A stretch of 64,000 nucleotides of DNA from the NCBI GenBank assembly GCA_036365515.1, contig CM070873.1:175390104-175454103 (forward strand). The letters are read 5' to 3'. The notes under the pieces are model-generated. The model saw only the letters and a program-made list of their open reading frames with translations, was not told the origin of the DNA and did not search any database. Source of the DNA: Torymus aiolomorphi (lineage: Eukaryota; Arthropoda; Insecta; Hymenoptera; Torymidae). Position numbers and translations under genes: made by a program. This document shows, one piece after another, positions 48,389 to 61,400 of this stretch (positions are counted from its first letter, which is position 1; the number at the start of each line of letters is the position of its first letter).

Positions 48389-48930
48389 CGTTTTTTTGCA
48401 TTTTTAATAAAAATATTTTTAGAGGGTAAAACCACCCCTATTAAGGGGATGCTTACTCGATTGTTACCGACCGAGTCAATGTGGTTGGTTTTTACTTAAT
48501 AACAATAAAAATAGACCGAACTATGCAAAATAATGAGAACCCTCTTCTGTATTTTTTTATTCTCTTTCATTCTGGCTGAGTTTCGAGTAATAATATGCAT
48601 TAGTTTTTGCAAAAACTTTGAACGAAATATGAGATTTGCGCTCGGCATCATTTCGAAATTTTGTTCAAAGTTTTAAAAAAACTAATGAATATTTTGATTT
48701 GAAACTTTGCATAGAGGTATAGTATGCCGAAACTTAGGAGAGAGTTCTCATCATTTTACGTAATTCACAAAAAAAAGAATAGATTATTGTACCATATGAT
48801 ATGGTTACGTGTCGCATCGCTACAGAGTCATAAACAATAAAAATAATAGATTTTGTGTTATGTATCGCGATTCGCGATGTTGACCGAAAGATGGCACTAC
48901 ATGCGCATTCTGACTTATAGGTAATTCGTG
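48389..48930. other. AT-rich flank with one hairpin
   Basis: A hairpin (48599-48686) pairs ATTAGTTTTTGCAAAAACTT with its diverged complement around GAACGAAAT/ATTTCGAAAT. Otherwise nothing is recognised. Confidence 0.5.
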
Positions 48931-49267
48931 ATTGTGTACGCGTGCGCCGTGCGCGTGTGGCGTATATGTTCAGCGCATGCGCTTCAGTACCGCTCGTACC
49001 GTCCGTCGTCGTCGTCGTCGTTCGTGTCGTCGTAAGCGTGTCACATGGTGCGTCCTGGATCAGCGGGACGTACTCCGGTTGGTTACCGAGAGTATATCGC
49101 GATCGCGAAGAAGTTGTAGTGCGTGATTGCAACTTGGAAAATCTGCCTACCTTCCTCTTGAATTACCCAGCTATCAAGCATAGAAACCAATACCAAGTGA
49201 ATGCGACACAGATATCAACTCTGCCAATGATTTACACCGAACAACTCAACTTCAGACGGCCTACACA

Positions 49268-50503
49268 GTCAATAAGTCATCAAATGCTCCAGTCCTTGCA
49301 GTGCAAAGCTATAGAAATCAATGTTCTTCAAGAAAAGCAGCAGCAGTAGTCAAATGATGCCAATAACTGAACAATGATGTGATAAGGCCAGAAAACAAGA
49401 GGCCATAATATAAACAAGACAAGCTATAGTGCAGACTGCCCCACTAGATGTCAAGTACAAGTTATTCTGCAGACGCTTAAGTTGAAATAGCCTTACACAC
49501 ACCTTATCAAGATGTGATTTAGATAAGTATAAAAGTTTATGTAAATAATTATAAAAGCCAATTAAAGTTTAAGTATAGTTACTTTGTGAAAGCCTTCTTT
49601 ACAGCCTACCAGAATTTATGGATTTTTACATTTGTCCTCAATCAGATGGAAATAGCAAACCCTATTGTAAGAGGAAGTCAATATTACTAATATTTTGAAT
49701 GCTAAGCTGTTACTTAATGAGCCTCAAAGTTCTGGAGAGAAGAAACGACAAAGGCATCTTTCTACGGATGTAAAGGAGCAACCTGCATTTTAAATCTTGA
49801 TCAAGATTTCAGAAGCTCCATCAACAAAAATCAAATTGGCTAATAGAACTAAGGGCCCCGATAAAATCTGCTGCATCTTGTGACTGGATACATATAAAGA
49901 TGTTTAATTTGATTTGTAAAAGCAGCCCAGCAATATAGATGATTTTGAGCCAAGATTCCAATATCACTTTCAAGAAGAGTTGACTGAATCTTGTTTGGTT
50001 ATATTAATTCTGTTGCTGAAAGGATAGATGTTAAATAGTTTTAATTGTTTTATTTCAATTAATAATCAAAGAAGTTTAAGAATAAATTTTATGGATTTAT
50101 TAAAGAATTGATTATTTGAAGTATATTATAAATTAAAAACTATACACTGCTACAACGTAAATGTCAACAATGTGTAAAATCTATATTTAATTTTTATAAA
50201 ATACCAAATTCATCTTTATCTGTTTTGTGACATTTAAAAATCTTCAGATATCATCGATAAATCATCAAATGCTTCAGTCCCGGCAGTGCAAATACTGTAG
50301 AAGTGTATGTCCTCCAAGAACAGCAACAGTAGTAGTCAAATGATACCAGTGAATGAGCACTGACATCAGGTGGCCAGATACCAAGAGGCCATGATCCATA
50401 ATGTAAATAAGACAAGCCAGTGCTGACTGCTCCGCCAGATATCAAATACGCCCGATGTCAAATAGTTATTCTTCAGTCAGTTAAGTTGGAGCCTTCATAC
50501 ACA
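49268..50503 (+). repeat. Diverged direct duplication of ~240 bp
   Basis: 49268-49505 and 50258-50503 share TCATCAAATGCT, AGTCAAATGAT, AAGAGGCCATAAT-type and AAGACAAGC blocks in the same order, at perhaps 75-80% identity by eye. Both copies fall in the possible transcription unit. Confidence 0.7.
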
Positions 50504-51399
50504 CTAAAGCTAGAGCACAACTAGATAACGTTTCTTCAAATTCCAGAATTTTATATCAGTGCAGTACAGCCCAGCAGATGATATTTAAAATTTAATTATC
50601 ATGGTGAGTATCTCATCTGTTCCTAATCTAATAACATAAAGGCAATTCATATCTTGAACACGTCTACTTAATTTGATAGACAGCTTTTATTTTCTTTCAA
50701 ACTATTACATTCTAGCATCCATGTTTAAATAGTTGTGCTCTGCATTTAAATGTGGGATCCAGAGTGTAGTGTGAGCGTGTCAGATCTAGCAGGTATGTTT
50801 GTAACAGTTTGTAATATGCAGGGTGTTTACTATTTTCTTTTAAAAGGACATGGTTGAGTAATAAATCGCAGAGTGTCAGTTTTATTGTTGTAGATAATGG
50901 ACAAGCCGTCCCATTATTCATTAACTATAAAAATAAAACAAATTTTAAAGGTTATAGTGAACTTTTCATAATTCTTAGACGCTCCCAGAATTATTACTCA
51001 ACCATGCATTCCTAAAATAAATATTAAATACCATGCATATTACAAACATGCCTATTATAGCAGGCCTATAGATCTATTGATCGTATGGACACATTCACAC
51101 TATATACTGGATTTCAGGTTTTTACAGAGGAAAATTGCTAAAACTGACTAGTGTATTACATTCTAGGAGCAGCATCAATTTCCTAGTAGAGTAATAACTG
51201 ATTGGTTGTGATTTTTTTTTCCAGAAACAACAGCAGCAACATCAGCTCAGATGGACCAATGAAGTGTGTGATCATTGTAGATAGCACGGTAGATGTGAAG
51301 ATTTACATGCTGATTTTCTATGCGACAGACAGATTTCGCGGAGAATATGTGTTTTTTTGTTTGAAAATTCTTTTTGAGGGTGATGATGATTTCATTTTT

Positions 51400-51485
51400 T
51401 AATTTTAATCAATTATTTAATTTTAATTAATTTTTATTTTAATTAATTTTTTTATTTTAATTAATTTTTTTTTATTTTAATGCTT
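51400..51485. repeat. TTTTAATTAA low-complexity tract
   Basis: Repeated TTTTAATTAATT with varying T runs. Confidence 0.8.
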
Positions 51486-51867
51486 TTAATTGATCTTCTT
51501 GCTTCGTTTTATAAATACATTTGGAGGTATGCTCATAAATTTGTGTCAATTTTGTTTGCGCTTCTGATATTTTAACATTTATTCACAGACGCAGAAGCTC
51601 AAGCAGAAGCAGAGGACCTCGAGAAAATACTAGCAATACTTCTATGACGTACTTCTACTATTACATAAGTTGGGATACCCTGATTTCCATCCTAGCTTCT
51701 AATTTTAGTTGAGTCAGTAACGGGTAACCTGAGCTACTGGTTAAGTCTTTGCCGGAGCTTGTTATATTTTAATTATTTTATGTGAAAGAATGAATCTCAG
51801 ATGTAGGAAGTTGAAGAGTTTCAAAAAGGGAAAAAAATGGGGGATGTAATGGCTGATTATTGATTTT

Positions 51868-52120
51868 CATGGGAAGAGGCCTAAATTACTTGATATTTTT
51901 GTAGTTATTGCCTGAAGAGTTGAAAATATAACATTTCCTGAAACAAATAATTTGTAAATGTTAAAAACCCCAAAAAACATAAGAATTCATAAAATTCATG
52001 AATTAAAAATAGTTTTTTCAATTAAAAAAATATTTGCTTCAGGAAATATTATATTTTTAACTCTTCAGGCCATAACTACATGAATTTGAAGTAATTTAGG
52101 ACTTATCCTATGAAAATCCA
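51868..52120. mobile_element. Hairpin MITE with CTGAAGAGTTG arms, copy 1
   Basis: TTTTCATGGGAAGAGGCCTAA, AATTACTTGA, TTGCCTGAAGAGTTG and ACATTTCCTGAA on the left are mirrored on the right around a ~60 bp AT-rich centre. No coding capacity. Confidence 0.7.
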
Positions 52121-52805
52121 TGAAATAGTTTTCTTAAAAAGTAACGTCAATGAAAAAAAAAAGAAAATGCTATATCTCTGAGTAAAATTGGTCTACAGAT
52201 TACGTCTTGGGCAATTTTATCAAAAATAGTGTATGTTTATAGTGTATATATATATATAATTATATGGGATGTTTCACATGAAGTGAACAGATAAAAATTT
52301 TAAAATGACTCAAAATTTTTTACTTTTACATTTTTATGAAAAAAAATGTTCCTAAAATTTGAGATCGATATATGCATAAATAAAAAAGCTACATTGAAAC
52401 ATTGAAAATTTTATCTGTAGAATGTGCCAGTATTTATTTTATGATCCTTTTTGAAAGTCTCTGATTGGTTGGTTTTTTATATACCTTCATCGAAGAATAT
52501 TGAGACTGCACCTTAAAATTTTTTGTTCGACAAAATTTTTTTGAATTCTTTCTTTAAAACTCTTCAAAATGCTTTTTTAACCAAAGTTGGCGAGCGAATT
52601 GAAAAAAGTTATGATTTTTTGGAATATTAAAAAAAACCAACATTTAGCATTCTTGATAATATGGTTGATTTCGAGACTCAATATTATTCATAGATCTTAT
52701 GTAATGCATCAAATCACTTAATTTTGTTAGAACATCGAATAGAACATAAAACATCTTTAATGATGTTTGATGAGATGAATGACAGCAACAGCTTTAATGT
52801 TGGAA

Positions 52806-52888
52806 AGAGTGATCGGAATGGTCCAGCTGTCAAGGTGGTTTTTGTTTATTTAGAACCACCTTGACAGCTGGACCATTCCGATCACTCT
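52806..52888. repeat. Perfect 35 bp-arm hairpin
   Basis: 52806-52840 (AGAGTGATCGGAATGG...) is the exact reverse complement of 52854-52888, with a 13 nt loop. Perfect pairing over 35 bp is unusual in this otherwise diverged region. Confidence 0.9.
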
Positions 52889-52989
52889 TCAAACATGAAA
52901 TCTTTTTTCAATAATATTAGGCTTGTACAATAAGCGTTATTGTAATTATCAATTATAAATTACATTCATTTTTAATTTTCTGAATATTA

Positions 52990-53144
52990 GATAAAAACTA
53001 ATACACATTTCATACTTGCTTAAAATTGCACCTGAAAATTACCTGATTGAAAAAGTCTCCTAAAACCAGATAAAAAGTGTGCAGAAATCTAATAACATAT
53101 GCAGTTTTTGCACCCGAATCTGCAAATGTGTATTAGTTTTTATC
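52990..53144. mobile_element. 155 bp inverted-repeat element
   Basis: GATAAAAACTAATACACATT and its exact complement form ~21 bp terminal repeats around an unrelated centre. No target duplication is evident. Confidence 0.6.
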
Positions 53145-54323
53145 AGACCATTTCAACCGGGTAATCAATTCAAGTGCTGCAGATTAATTTATGAATATGT
53201 AATACTATTACAATTTAGAACATGTAAGTTTTCTATTTATAGCTGAATTTATAATAAAGTGATTCAAATATCATTAATGAAAATGTTATTTCTTTTTTGA
53301 TTTATTATTCATCTGTAACTGTAATAGCATATGCATTTAAATTTGTTAATTCAGAGAATATATGCATGCTGACATAAATAAAAAATGCAACAAAAAGTTG
53401 ATTATTAAATAACAAGAACTAATTTGTAAACTCTAAAGTCAATCATGTCACAATTAATTTTTTTTCAATTTTTAGATCTGCAGTGTAGACCTTCACTAAA
53501 TAAACTCAATGTTTATAGATATCTACTTAAAATATTTCTAAGCGGAACAAATATTTTAATAAAAAGAGAAAATTATATTTTAATAAACCTAGCTTGAAAA
53601 TTAACAAAGAAAACATGTCAAAAAATTGACAAAATTAAAGGAAGAAACCAGTGGCTGTTAGGTACTTGTTTATAAGAAGAGAAAAGTCTAAAATGGTCAA
53701 ATTGTTGGTTTTTGAGTGTTCTTTTATAAGAGAAAGTTATTTTTCATGTGTATACATAAGAAGTAATATTGATCTAATTGTAAGTTAATTTAATTAATTT
53801 TTTTGACTTAGAAGAGTACAACAATAGCCGATTTTGGACTTTTTTTGGTGATAAAATGGATTTTTTACATGGAAATCACTTATTGCAACATTCTGAGACC
53901 ATATCAGTTATACTTTAGGACATATATCACTACTTTAAGCACTATCCGCTTGACATTAGCTATGATTGAACCCTTTGAAAAGCTTATTTGAAGGCTTAAA
54001 ATGGCCAAAATCACCTTCAAACTTTTTCCAATGACTTTGAAATCATGTTTTTCTGAAAATTGAGAAAATTTGCAACCAAAAAGTATTTATCAATTTTTGT
54101 AATAATTGCATCGTTCTGGAGTAATTTAGGCTTGAAAATAAACAAAAAAGCTAAAAATGCTAGATCTGGCTGTATATATGACGTCACAGCTTTTTTTTGG
54201 AGGGCTCAAAAAAATCTAAAAAAAATTCAGGGGCACTCATGGGATGCCTAGGAAGACATTTAGACTGTTAATAAAGAAAACATTTTTTTTTTGCGCACGA
54301 TCTTCCAGAGAACTATCCATATA
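53145..54323. other. AT-rich DNA, nothing recognised
   Basis: No domain-bearing ORF or transposon ends up to the start of the next DD41D copy. Confidence 0.5.
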
Positions 54324-56679
54324 CCGGGTGTCCCATTTTAAAACCACCAGGCAAATATCTCGAAAACTAAAGGAGATGGAAAAAAACTTTTAATACAAAA
54401 GTTGTAGGGTTCAAAGGGGCCCAACTGATCGTGACCTTGGTTATGACCTTGAGGTCAATGATCAAGTTCATTTGAAGGTCAAATCGATTTTTTCAAATGG
54501 GAACCCCCACTTTTGACCTCGTAAATGGAAAGAGCGGAAAATTTTACGTTCAGATATGTCCTTGAGTCAAGGTTATGGTCATGGTCATGGTCATGTTTAA
54601 AATCAAAATCAATAAACGCATCAAAACATTCCCATAATTAGGTATACGAGACAAATTGTTAAATACAAAAGTTGTAGGGTTCAGAGGGGTCCAACTGATC
54701 GTAACCTTGGTTATGACCTTGAGGTCAATGATCAAGGTCATTTGAAGGTCAAATCGATTTTTTCAAATGGGAACCCCCACTTTTGACCTCGTAAATGGAA
54801 AGAGCGGAAAATTTTACGTTTAGATATGTCCTTGAGTCAAGGCCATGGTCATGGTCATGGTCATGTTTAAAATCAAAATCAATCAACGCATCCAAACATT
54901 CCCATAATTACGCATATGAGTGTTAAATACAGAAGTTGTAGTTTTTGGAGGGGCCCAACTGATCGTGACCTTGACCATGAACTTGAGGTCAAGGATGATG
55001 TCGTTTGAAGGTTAAATCAATTTTGTTTAACGGCAACCCTCACTTTTGACCTCGTAAATAGAAAAACCGAAAAATTCTGATATGACCAGTTAAGAGCAAA
55101 GTCGGAGATGACCCGGTCACCTAAGGCAAGGTCGGAGATTACCCGGCCAGTTAAGGCAAGGTGGGAGATGACCCAGCCAGTTAAGGCAAGGTCGGAGATG
55201 ACCCGGCCAGTTAAGGCAAGATCGGAGATGACCCGGCCAGTTAAGGCAAGGTCGGGATGACCCGGTCAGTTAAGGCAAGGTCGGAGATGACCCGGCCAGT
55301 TAAGGCAAGGTCGGGGATGATCAGGCCAGCTAAAAATTCATTGCAAAATTCCACGTTCATGTGTATTTAGTCATAGGATCCAAGTGTTTCGGTCACCGTT
55401 TACTGAACAAGATGCTCAAAAGTTGCACCATTTACTTGTTGACAACATTCTATTCTCCTTTTAAAGTTTCTAACAGTATTTAATAATACTTGACGTGGAA
55501 TACTTAAGCAGATTTGTGTAATCCTTTGAATCATGTCATCTCTTGTAGTTGGCCTGTTGCGGTAGACTGTATTTTTTAGGAAGCCCCATAAATAAAAATC
55601 TGGAGATGTCAGATCTGGAGATCTTGGTGGCCATGCTACGGGACCTCCTCTACCAATCCATCGACCGTTAAACCTTTCATTAAGAAAATCTCTGACAATT
55701 CTGGCATAATGTGGAGGAGCACCATCTTGTTGTAGCCTCATTCTGGCCCTTGTATGGAGATCAACGTTTTCTAGAAAGAGTGGCAGCTCGTCTTTCAGCA
55801 ACTGTAAATAAGTATGTTGAGTTACGTGACCTTCAAAAAAATAAGGTCCAATCAGACATCCGTTAATAATACCACACCATACCGTTACATTCCAGCGATG
55901 CTGATGATCAACTTCTCGCATCCAATGAGGATTAACAGGAGACCAGTAGTGGCAATTATGGCAATTCAACATACCAGTACTCTGAAATGTAGCCGCGTCG
56001 GTAAAAAGAACATTGTTAAAGAAATTTTCATCATCAGTAATTTGTTGTGTTGCCCATTGGCCAAATGTTATTCTCCGACGATAATCTTCCACAGTTAAAG
56101 CTTGATTTAGAGTAATGTGGTAAGGATGGTAACGCGCATATCGTAAATATCTACTGGCCGTAGATCTTGGAATACCCACTGTTAACACGATTTCGTGTAA
56201 ACTGACATGAACATTTAAGTGTACCATGGCTAGAACAGCAAGAAAGCGAGGATTATTTTCATAATCGTGTTCATTCAGTGTCCTCCTTCTTCAAACGAAG
56301 TTTCCTTGTCAACGGCGTAGTACAATGTCACGTATTACCGTATGATCAGGATGTTGTCGTTGAGGGAACCGAGCACGATACAATCTGCTTGCCTCTCGAT
56401 AGTTTCGTCGACATTCTTCTAAAATAAGAAGAATGTCAACTATTTCATTAGCAGAATAGTCAGGCATTCTTTTTTAGTTGTAAATTCAATTATTTATCAA
56501 AACACACCACAAAAGAAATAATATGTTATTATAATATACAATATTTTAAAACGAAAAAGTTTAATTTTCTGTGCCAATATAAGTGTGCTCAATTTGAAAA
56601 CAATTTGATGTAAACAGTAATAATTATTGACTATTATTACCAATCAATGCTGAATACTACCGGTCACTATTGGATACAA
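54324..56679 (-). mobile_element. DD41D mariner-like transposon, copy 2 (one end missing)
   Basis: Its left edge is the CCGGGTGTCCC terminus preceded by TA. The other side stops in the gene's upstream region at CTATTGGATA, where copies 1 and 3 continue; the second terminus is absent. The subterminal modules and the minisatellite are present. Confidence 0.9.
55400..56467 (-). pseudogene. Mariner-like DD41D transposase, copy 2, two nonsense mutations
   Basis: 1068 bp with the same length and frame as copy 1. TGA codons lie near 56286 (Arg in copy 1; shared with copy 3) and near 56310 (private). The catalytic region is open from an internal Met (56227) to the stop, with TDAATF, QQDGAPPH and SPDFYLWG. 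The Trp codon lost in copy 1 is present here. Confidence 0.9.
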
Positions 56680-56825
56680 TTTTCTTCATAAAATGACCTG
56701 AAAAAAATTAGTATTCATAATTAAAAATATTTAGAAGTAATATCCTAAAAATATATTCAATTTATGATAAAATGAGACACAAAAAAAAATTTTTGATCGA
56801 TTTTAACCAAATATATGACCATTTC

Positions 56826-57174
56826 AAAATTTTTGCTCTGCCGTCGACTCCAGATTCAGGAACTGCATATATTTTAATGGGAGAGATCCTAAAATTTTGG
56901 TTTTTTATATGACTGTTGACTGAAGAGTTGTACATATCCAATTTATTTGATTAAATCATTTTTTACGGACAAAAATTGCTAAAAAATCTTAAATTTAAGT
57001 GAAATTCAGATTTTTTAGCAATCTTTGACGGTAAAAAATTATTTAATCAAATAAATTGGATACATACAACTCTTCAGTCAATAGACATATAAAATACAAA
57101 AATTTTAGGACCTCTCCCATTAAAATATATACAGTTTCTGAATCTGGAGTCGATGGCAGAGCTCAAAATTTTAC
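56826..57174. mobile_element. Hairpin MITE with CTGAAGAGTTG arms, copy 2
   Basis: Arms of ~165 bp include GACTCCAGATTCAGGAAC, GACTGAAGAGTTGTACAT and AATTTATTTGATTAAAT, with their complements on the right. It shares the TGAAGAGTTG motif and layout with 51868-52120 but the rest is diverged. Confidence 0.7.
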
Positions 57175-58241
57175 ATTATGTAGAAAACAGCTTTAAAGAT
57201 AAAATTACTAAAATACTTCTTTATTTCTTCTTCTTTATTTCTTAACTTCATCTCTGCCCTGAAATACAAAGAAATATTGTTTTTTGCACAAAATATTTTA
57301 CATTTAGAACAAATATTCTGGTACCTCAGTATACGATCTATCAGACTTGTAAGCTATGAGCACGCGTAACAGTCATATCCACATCAGTCAGTCAAGTTTG
57401 TTAAGTGGTTTAATATGTAGATCCTTTGGTGTTTTTAAATCCAAATGTTTTTAATAATCTTTATCACATATATTAGATTCTTATACATATACTAAGGTAA
57501 ATAAAGAATATGTTGAGAAATCCAAAATCCTTCATGCATGTAATGAAGCCAGTATCGCCATAGCCAAATGCTTGAAAAAAATGTTTATAGCAGCAACATT
57601 CCTACATTGATCTTCTTTTAATGTCTGATAAGGTGAACTTCTTTACTTGTTCTTCATTATTCTTTTTCACATATAATATTATTACTTAATAAAGAGAATA
57701 CGACTGATAGATACTTATTGCAGTGCATAACTGTTTTTACTTCAGAAAATAAAATGTCAATTATATCATAGTGAGATTCAGGCAATGGCTGATAATGGTA
57801 GCTTTCTAGCAGAAGCGAAGGTTCCATAACATTTTTCTGCACAATAACATATCTTTCGCTTCCTTTGAAAGTTGATTTAAATCTGTACACTAAATGTTTT
57901 TTGTAATAGTCAATATAGACTTAATTTTTCTTTAGTATCAATCCCTGTTATTTTAAGTATAAAGTTTCCAATAAAAGTTCAAGTACTAAAAGCTATTTCT
58001 AAAACATTAAATCAACTGTCACACGTATTATTCAAACACTTTTAAGAACTGATTTAAAATACTTTTGCGTATTATAATACACTAAATGTTTACTCCAAAA
58101 TTCGTTGGAAACAATGAAAATTAAGAACAACACTGTATAGAAAAGGTGCTGATGCTGATATCACAGTGTTTATATGAAATGACAGCTGTGCATGTTTACA
58201 TTGCTTGCGGACTTTTACATAGATTAAAATCAGCTCTGTTA
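57175..58241. other. AT-rich DNA, nothing recognised
   Basis: A short minus-strand frame (57657-57890) has no recognisable domain. No transposon ends seen. Confidence 0.5.
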
Positions 58242-58485
58242 CAGTGAATCCACATTGCATGCCGTATGCCGTATGTCGTATGCCGTCAGAAAAAAAGTTG
58301 TTGTCTGAAATCTATAGGATTTATAACTCTATGGTTATAAATCCTATGGGCCTTCACACAGCTCTGAGGAACAGATATAAAGTACAAGAATAACATGGGT
58401 TAGTATATCTATATATACGAGGAACAGCGAGATACACAAGGAACAAGAGTCTTGTTCCTTGCTGTTCTTCGTATATATCGATATA

Positions 58486-61400
58486 CCGGGTGTCCCATTT
58501 TAAAACCACCAGGCAAATATCTCGAAAACTAAGGGAGATGAAAAAAAACTTTTAATACAAAAGTTGAGGGTTCAGAGGGGCCCAACTGATCGTGACCTTG
58601 GTTATGACCTTGAGGTCAATGATCAAGTTCATTTGAAGGTCAAATCGATTTTTTCAAATGGGAACCCCCACTTTTGACCTCGTAAATGGAAAGAGCGGAA
58701 AATTTTACGTTCAGATATGTCCTTCAGTCAAGGTCATGGTTATGGTCATGGTCATGTTTAGAATCAAAATCAATAAACGCATCAAAACATTCCCATAATT
58801 AGGTATACGAGACAAATTGTTAAATACAAAAGTTGTAGGGTTCAGAGGGGCCCAACTGATCGTAACCTTGGTTATGACCTTGAGGTCAATGATCAAGGTC
58901 ATTTGAAGGTCAAATCGATTTTTTCAAATGGGAACCCCCACTTTTGACCTCGTAAATGGAAAGAGCGGAAAATTTTACGTTTAGATATGTCCTTTAGTCA
59001 AGGCCATGGTCATGGTCATGGTCATGTTTAAAATCAAAATCAATCAACGCATCCAAACATACCCATAATTACGCATACGAGTGTTAAATACAGAAGTTGT
59101 AGTATTTGGAGGGGCCCAACTGATCGTGACCTTGACCATGAACTTGAGGTCAAGGATGATGTCGGTTGAAGGTTAAATCAATTTTGTTTAACGGCAACCC
59201 TCACTTTTGACCTCGTAAATAGAAAAACCAAAAAATTCTGATATGACCTTGGGTCAAGGTCATGGTCAAAGTTATGGTCAGTTTTCGTGCAGTTAAGAGC
59301 AAAGTCGGAGATTACCCGGCCAGTTAAGGCAAGGTGGGAGATGACCCGGCCAGTTAAGGCAAGGTCGGAGATGACCCGGCCAGTTAAGGCAAGGTCGGAG
59401 ATGACCCGGCCAGTTAAGGCAAGGTCGGAGATGATCCGGTCAGTTAAGGCAAGGTCGGAGATGCCCCGGCCAGTTAAGGCAAGGTTGGGGATGATCAGGG
59501 CAGCTAAAAATTCATTGGAAAATTCCACGTTCATGTGTATTTAGTCATAGGATCCAAGTGTTTCGGTCACCATTTACTGAACAAGATGCTCAAAAGTTGC
59601 ACCATTTACTTGTTGACAACATTCTATTCTCCTTTTAAAGTTTCTAACAGTATTTAATAATACTTGACGTGGAATACTTAAGCAGATTTGTGTAATCCTT
59701 TGAATCATGTCATCTCTTGTAGTTGACCTGTTGCGGTAGACTGCATTTTTTAGGAAGCCCCATAAATAAAAATCTGGAGATGTCAGATCTGGAGATCTTG
59801 GTGGCCATGCTACGGGACCTCCTCTACCAATCCATCGACCGTTAAACCTTTCATTAAGAAAATCTCTGACAATTCTGGCATAATGTGGAGGAGCACCATC
59901 TTGTTGTAGCCACATTCTGGCCCTTGTATGGAGATCAACGTTTTCTAGAAAGAGTGGCAGCTCGTCTCTCAGCAACTGTAAATAAGTATGTTGAGTTACG
60001 TGACCTTCAAAAAAATAAGGTCCAATCAGACATCCGTTAATAATACCACACCATACCGTTACATTCCAGCGATGCTGATGATCAACTTCTCGCATCCAAT
60101 GAGGATTAACAGGAGACCAGTAGTGGCAATTATGGCAATTCAACATACCAGTACTCTGAAATGTAGCCGCGTCGGTAAAAAGAACATTGTTAAAGAAATT
60201 TTCATCATCAGTAATTTGTTGTGTTGCCCATTGGCCAAATGTTATTCTCCGACGATAATCTTCCGCAGTTAAAGCTTGATTTAGAGTAATGTGGTAAGGA
60301 TGGTAACGCGCATATCGTAAATATCTACTGGCCGTAGATCTTGGAATACCCACTGTTAACTCGATTTCGCGTAAACTGACATGAACATTTAAATGTACCA
60401 TGGCTAGAACAGCAAGAAAGCGAGGATTATTTTCATAATCGTGTTCATTCAGTGTCCTCCTTCTTCAAACGAAGTTTCCTTGTCGACCGCGCAGTTCAAT
60501 GTCACGTATTACCGTATGATCAGGATGTTGTCGTTGAGGGAACCGAGCACGATACAATCTGCTTGCCTCTCGATAGTTTCGTCGACATTCTCCTAAAATA
60601 AGAAGAATGTCAACTATTTCATTAGCAGAATAGTCAGGCATTCTTTTTTAGTTGTAAATTCAATTATTTATCAAAACACACCACAAAAGAAATAATATGT
60701 TATTATACTATACAATATTTTAAAACGAAAAAGTTTAATTTTCTGTGCCAATATAAGTGTGCTCAATTTGAAAACAATTTGATGTAAACAGTAATAATTA
60801 TTGACTATTATTACCAATCAATGCTGAATACTACCGGTCACTATTGGATAGAGGTGGTCAACACTTATTAACTTTTGTTATTATTTGATATAAGTGGTTA
60901 ACCCTGGTGAATATTGATAATAGTAAAAATAGTAAAATTTTCCGCTCTTTCCATTTACGAGATCAAAAATAGGGGTTCCCATTTGAAAAAATCGATTTGA
61001 CCTTCAAATGACCTTGATCATTGACCACAAGGTCATAACCAAGGTTACGATCAGTTGGGCCGCTCCAAACCCTACATCTTCTCTATTTAACACTCGTATC
61101 CGTAATTATGGAAATGTTTGGATGCGTTGATTGATTTTGATTTTAAACATGACCATGACCATGACCGCCGGCCTTGACTCAAGGACATATCTGAACGTAA
61201 AATTTTCCGCTCTTTCCATTTATGAGGTCAAAATGGGGGTTCCCATTTGAAAATATCGATTTGACCTTCAAATGACCTTGACCATTGACCACAAGGTCAT
61301 AACCAAGGTTACGATCAGTTGGGCCCCTCTGAACCCTACAACTTTTGTATTTAACAATTTGTCTCGTATACCTAATTATGGGAATGTTTTGATGCGTTGA

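Larger units (their letters stand above)
48931..51800 (+). other. Possible spliced transcription unit, coding status unclear
   Basis: A CpG-rich start (48931-49130, with a (GTC)n) is followed by an open frame (48942-49349) that has no recognisable domain. Downstream are a donor-like GGTGAGTAT at about 50602 and pyrimidine-rich acceptors TTTTTTTTCCAG (51224) and TTATTCACAG (51590), each followed by less AT-rich, CAG-rich sequence. This would fit a long non-coding RNA or a poorly conserved gene. A minus-strand frame at 50712-50921 is open but unrecognised. No splice junction can be proved from DNA. Confidence 0.25.

Noticed and set aside
52806..52888. Canonical microRNA precursor
   Set aside because: Arms pair perfectly over 35 bp with no bulges, unlike typical animal pre-miRNA; kept only as a hairpin of unknown role.
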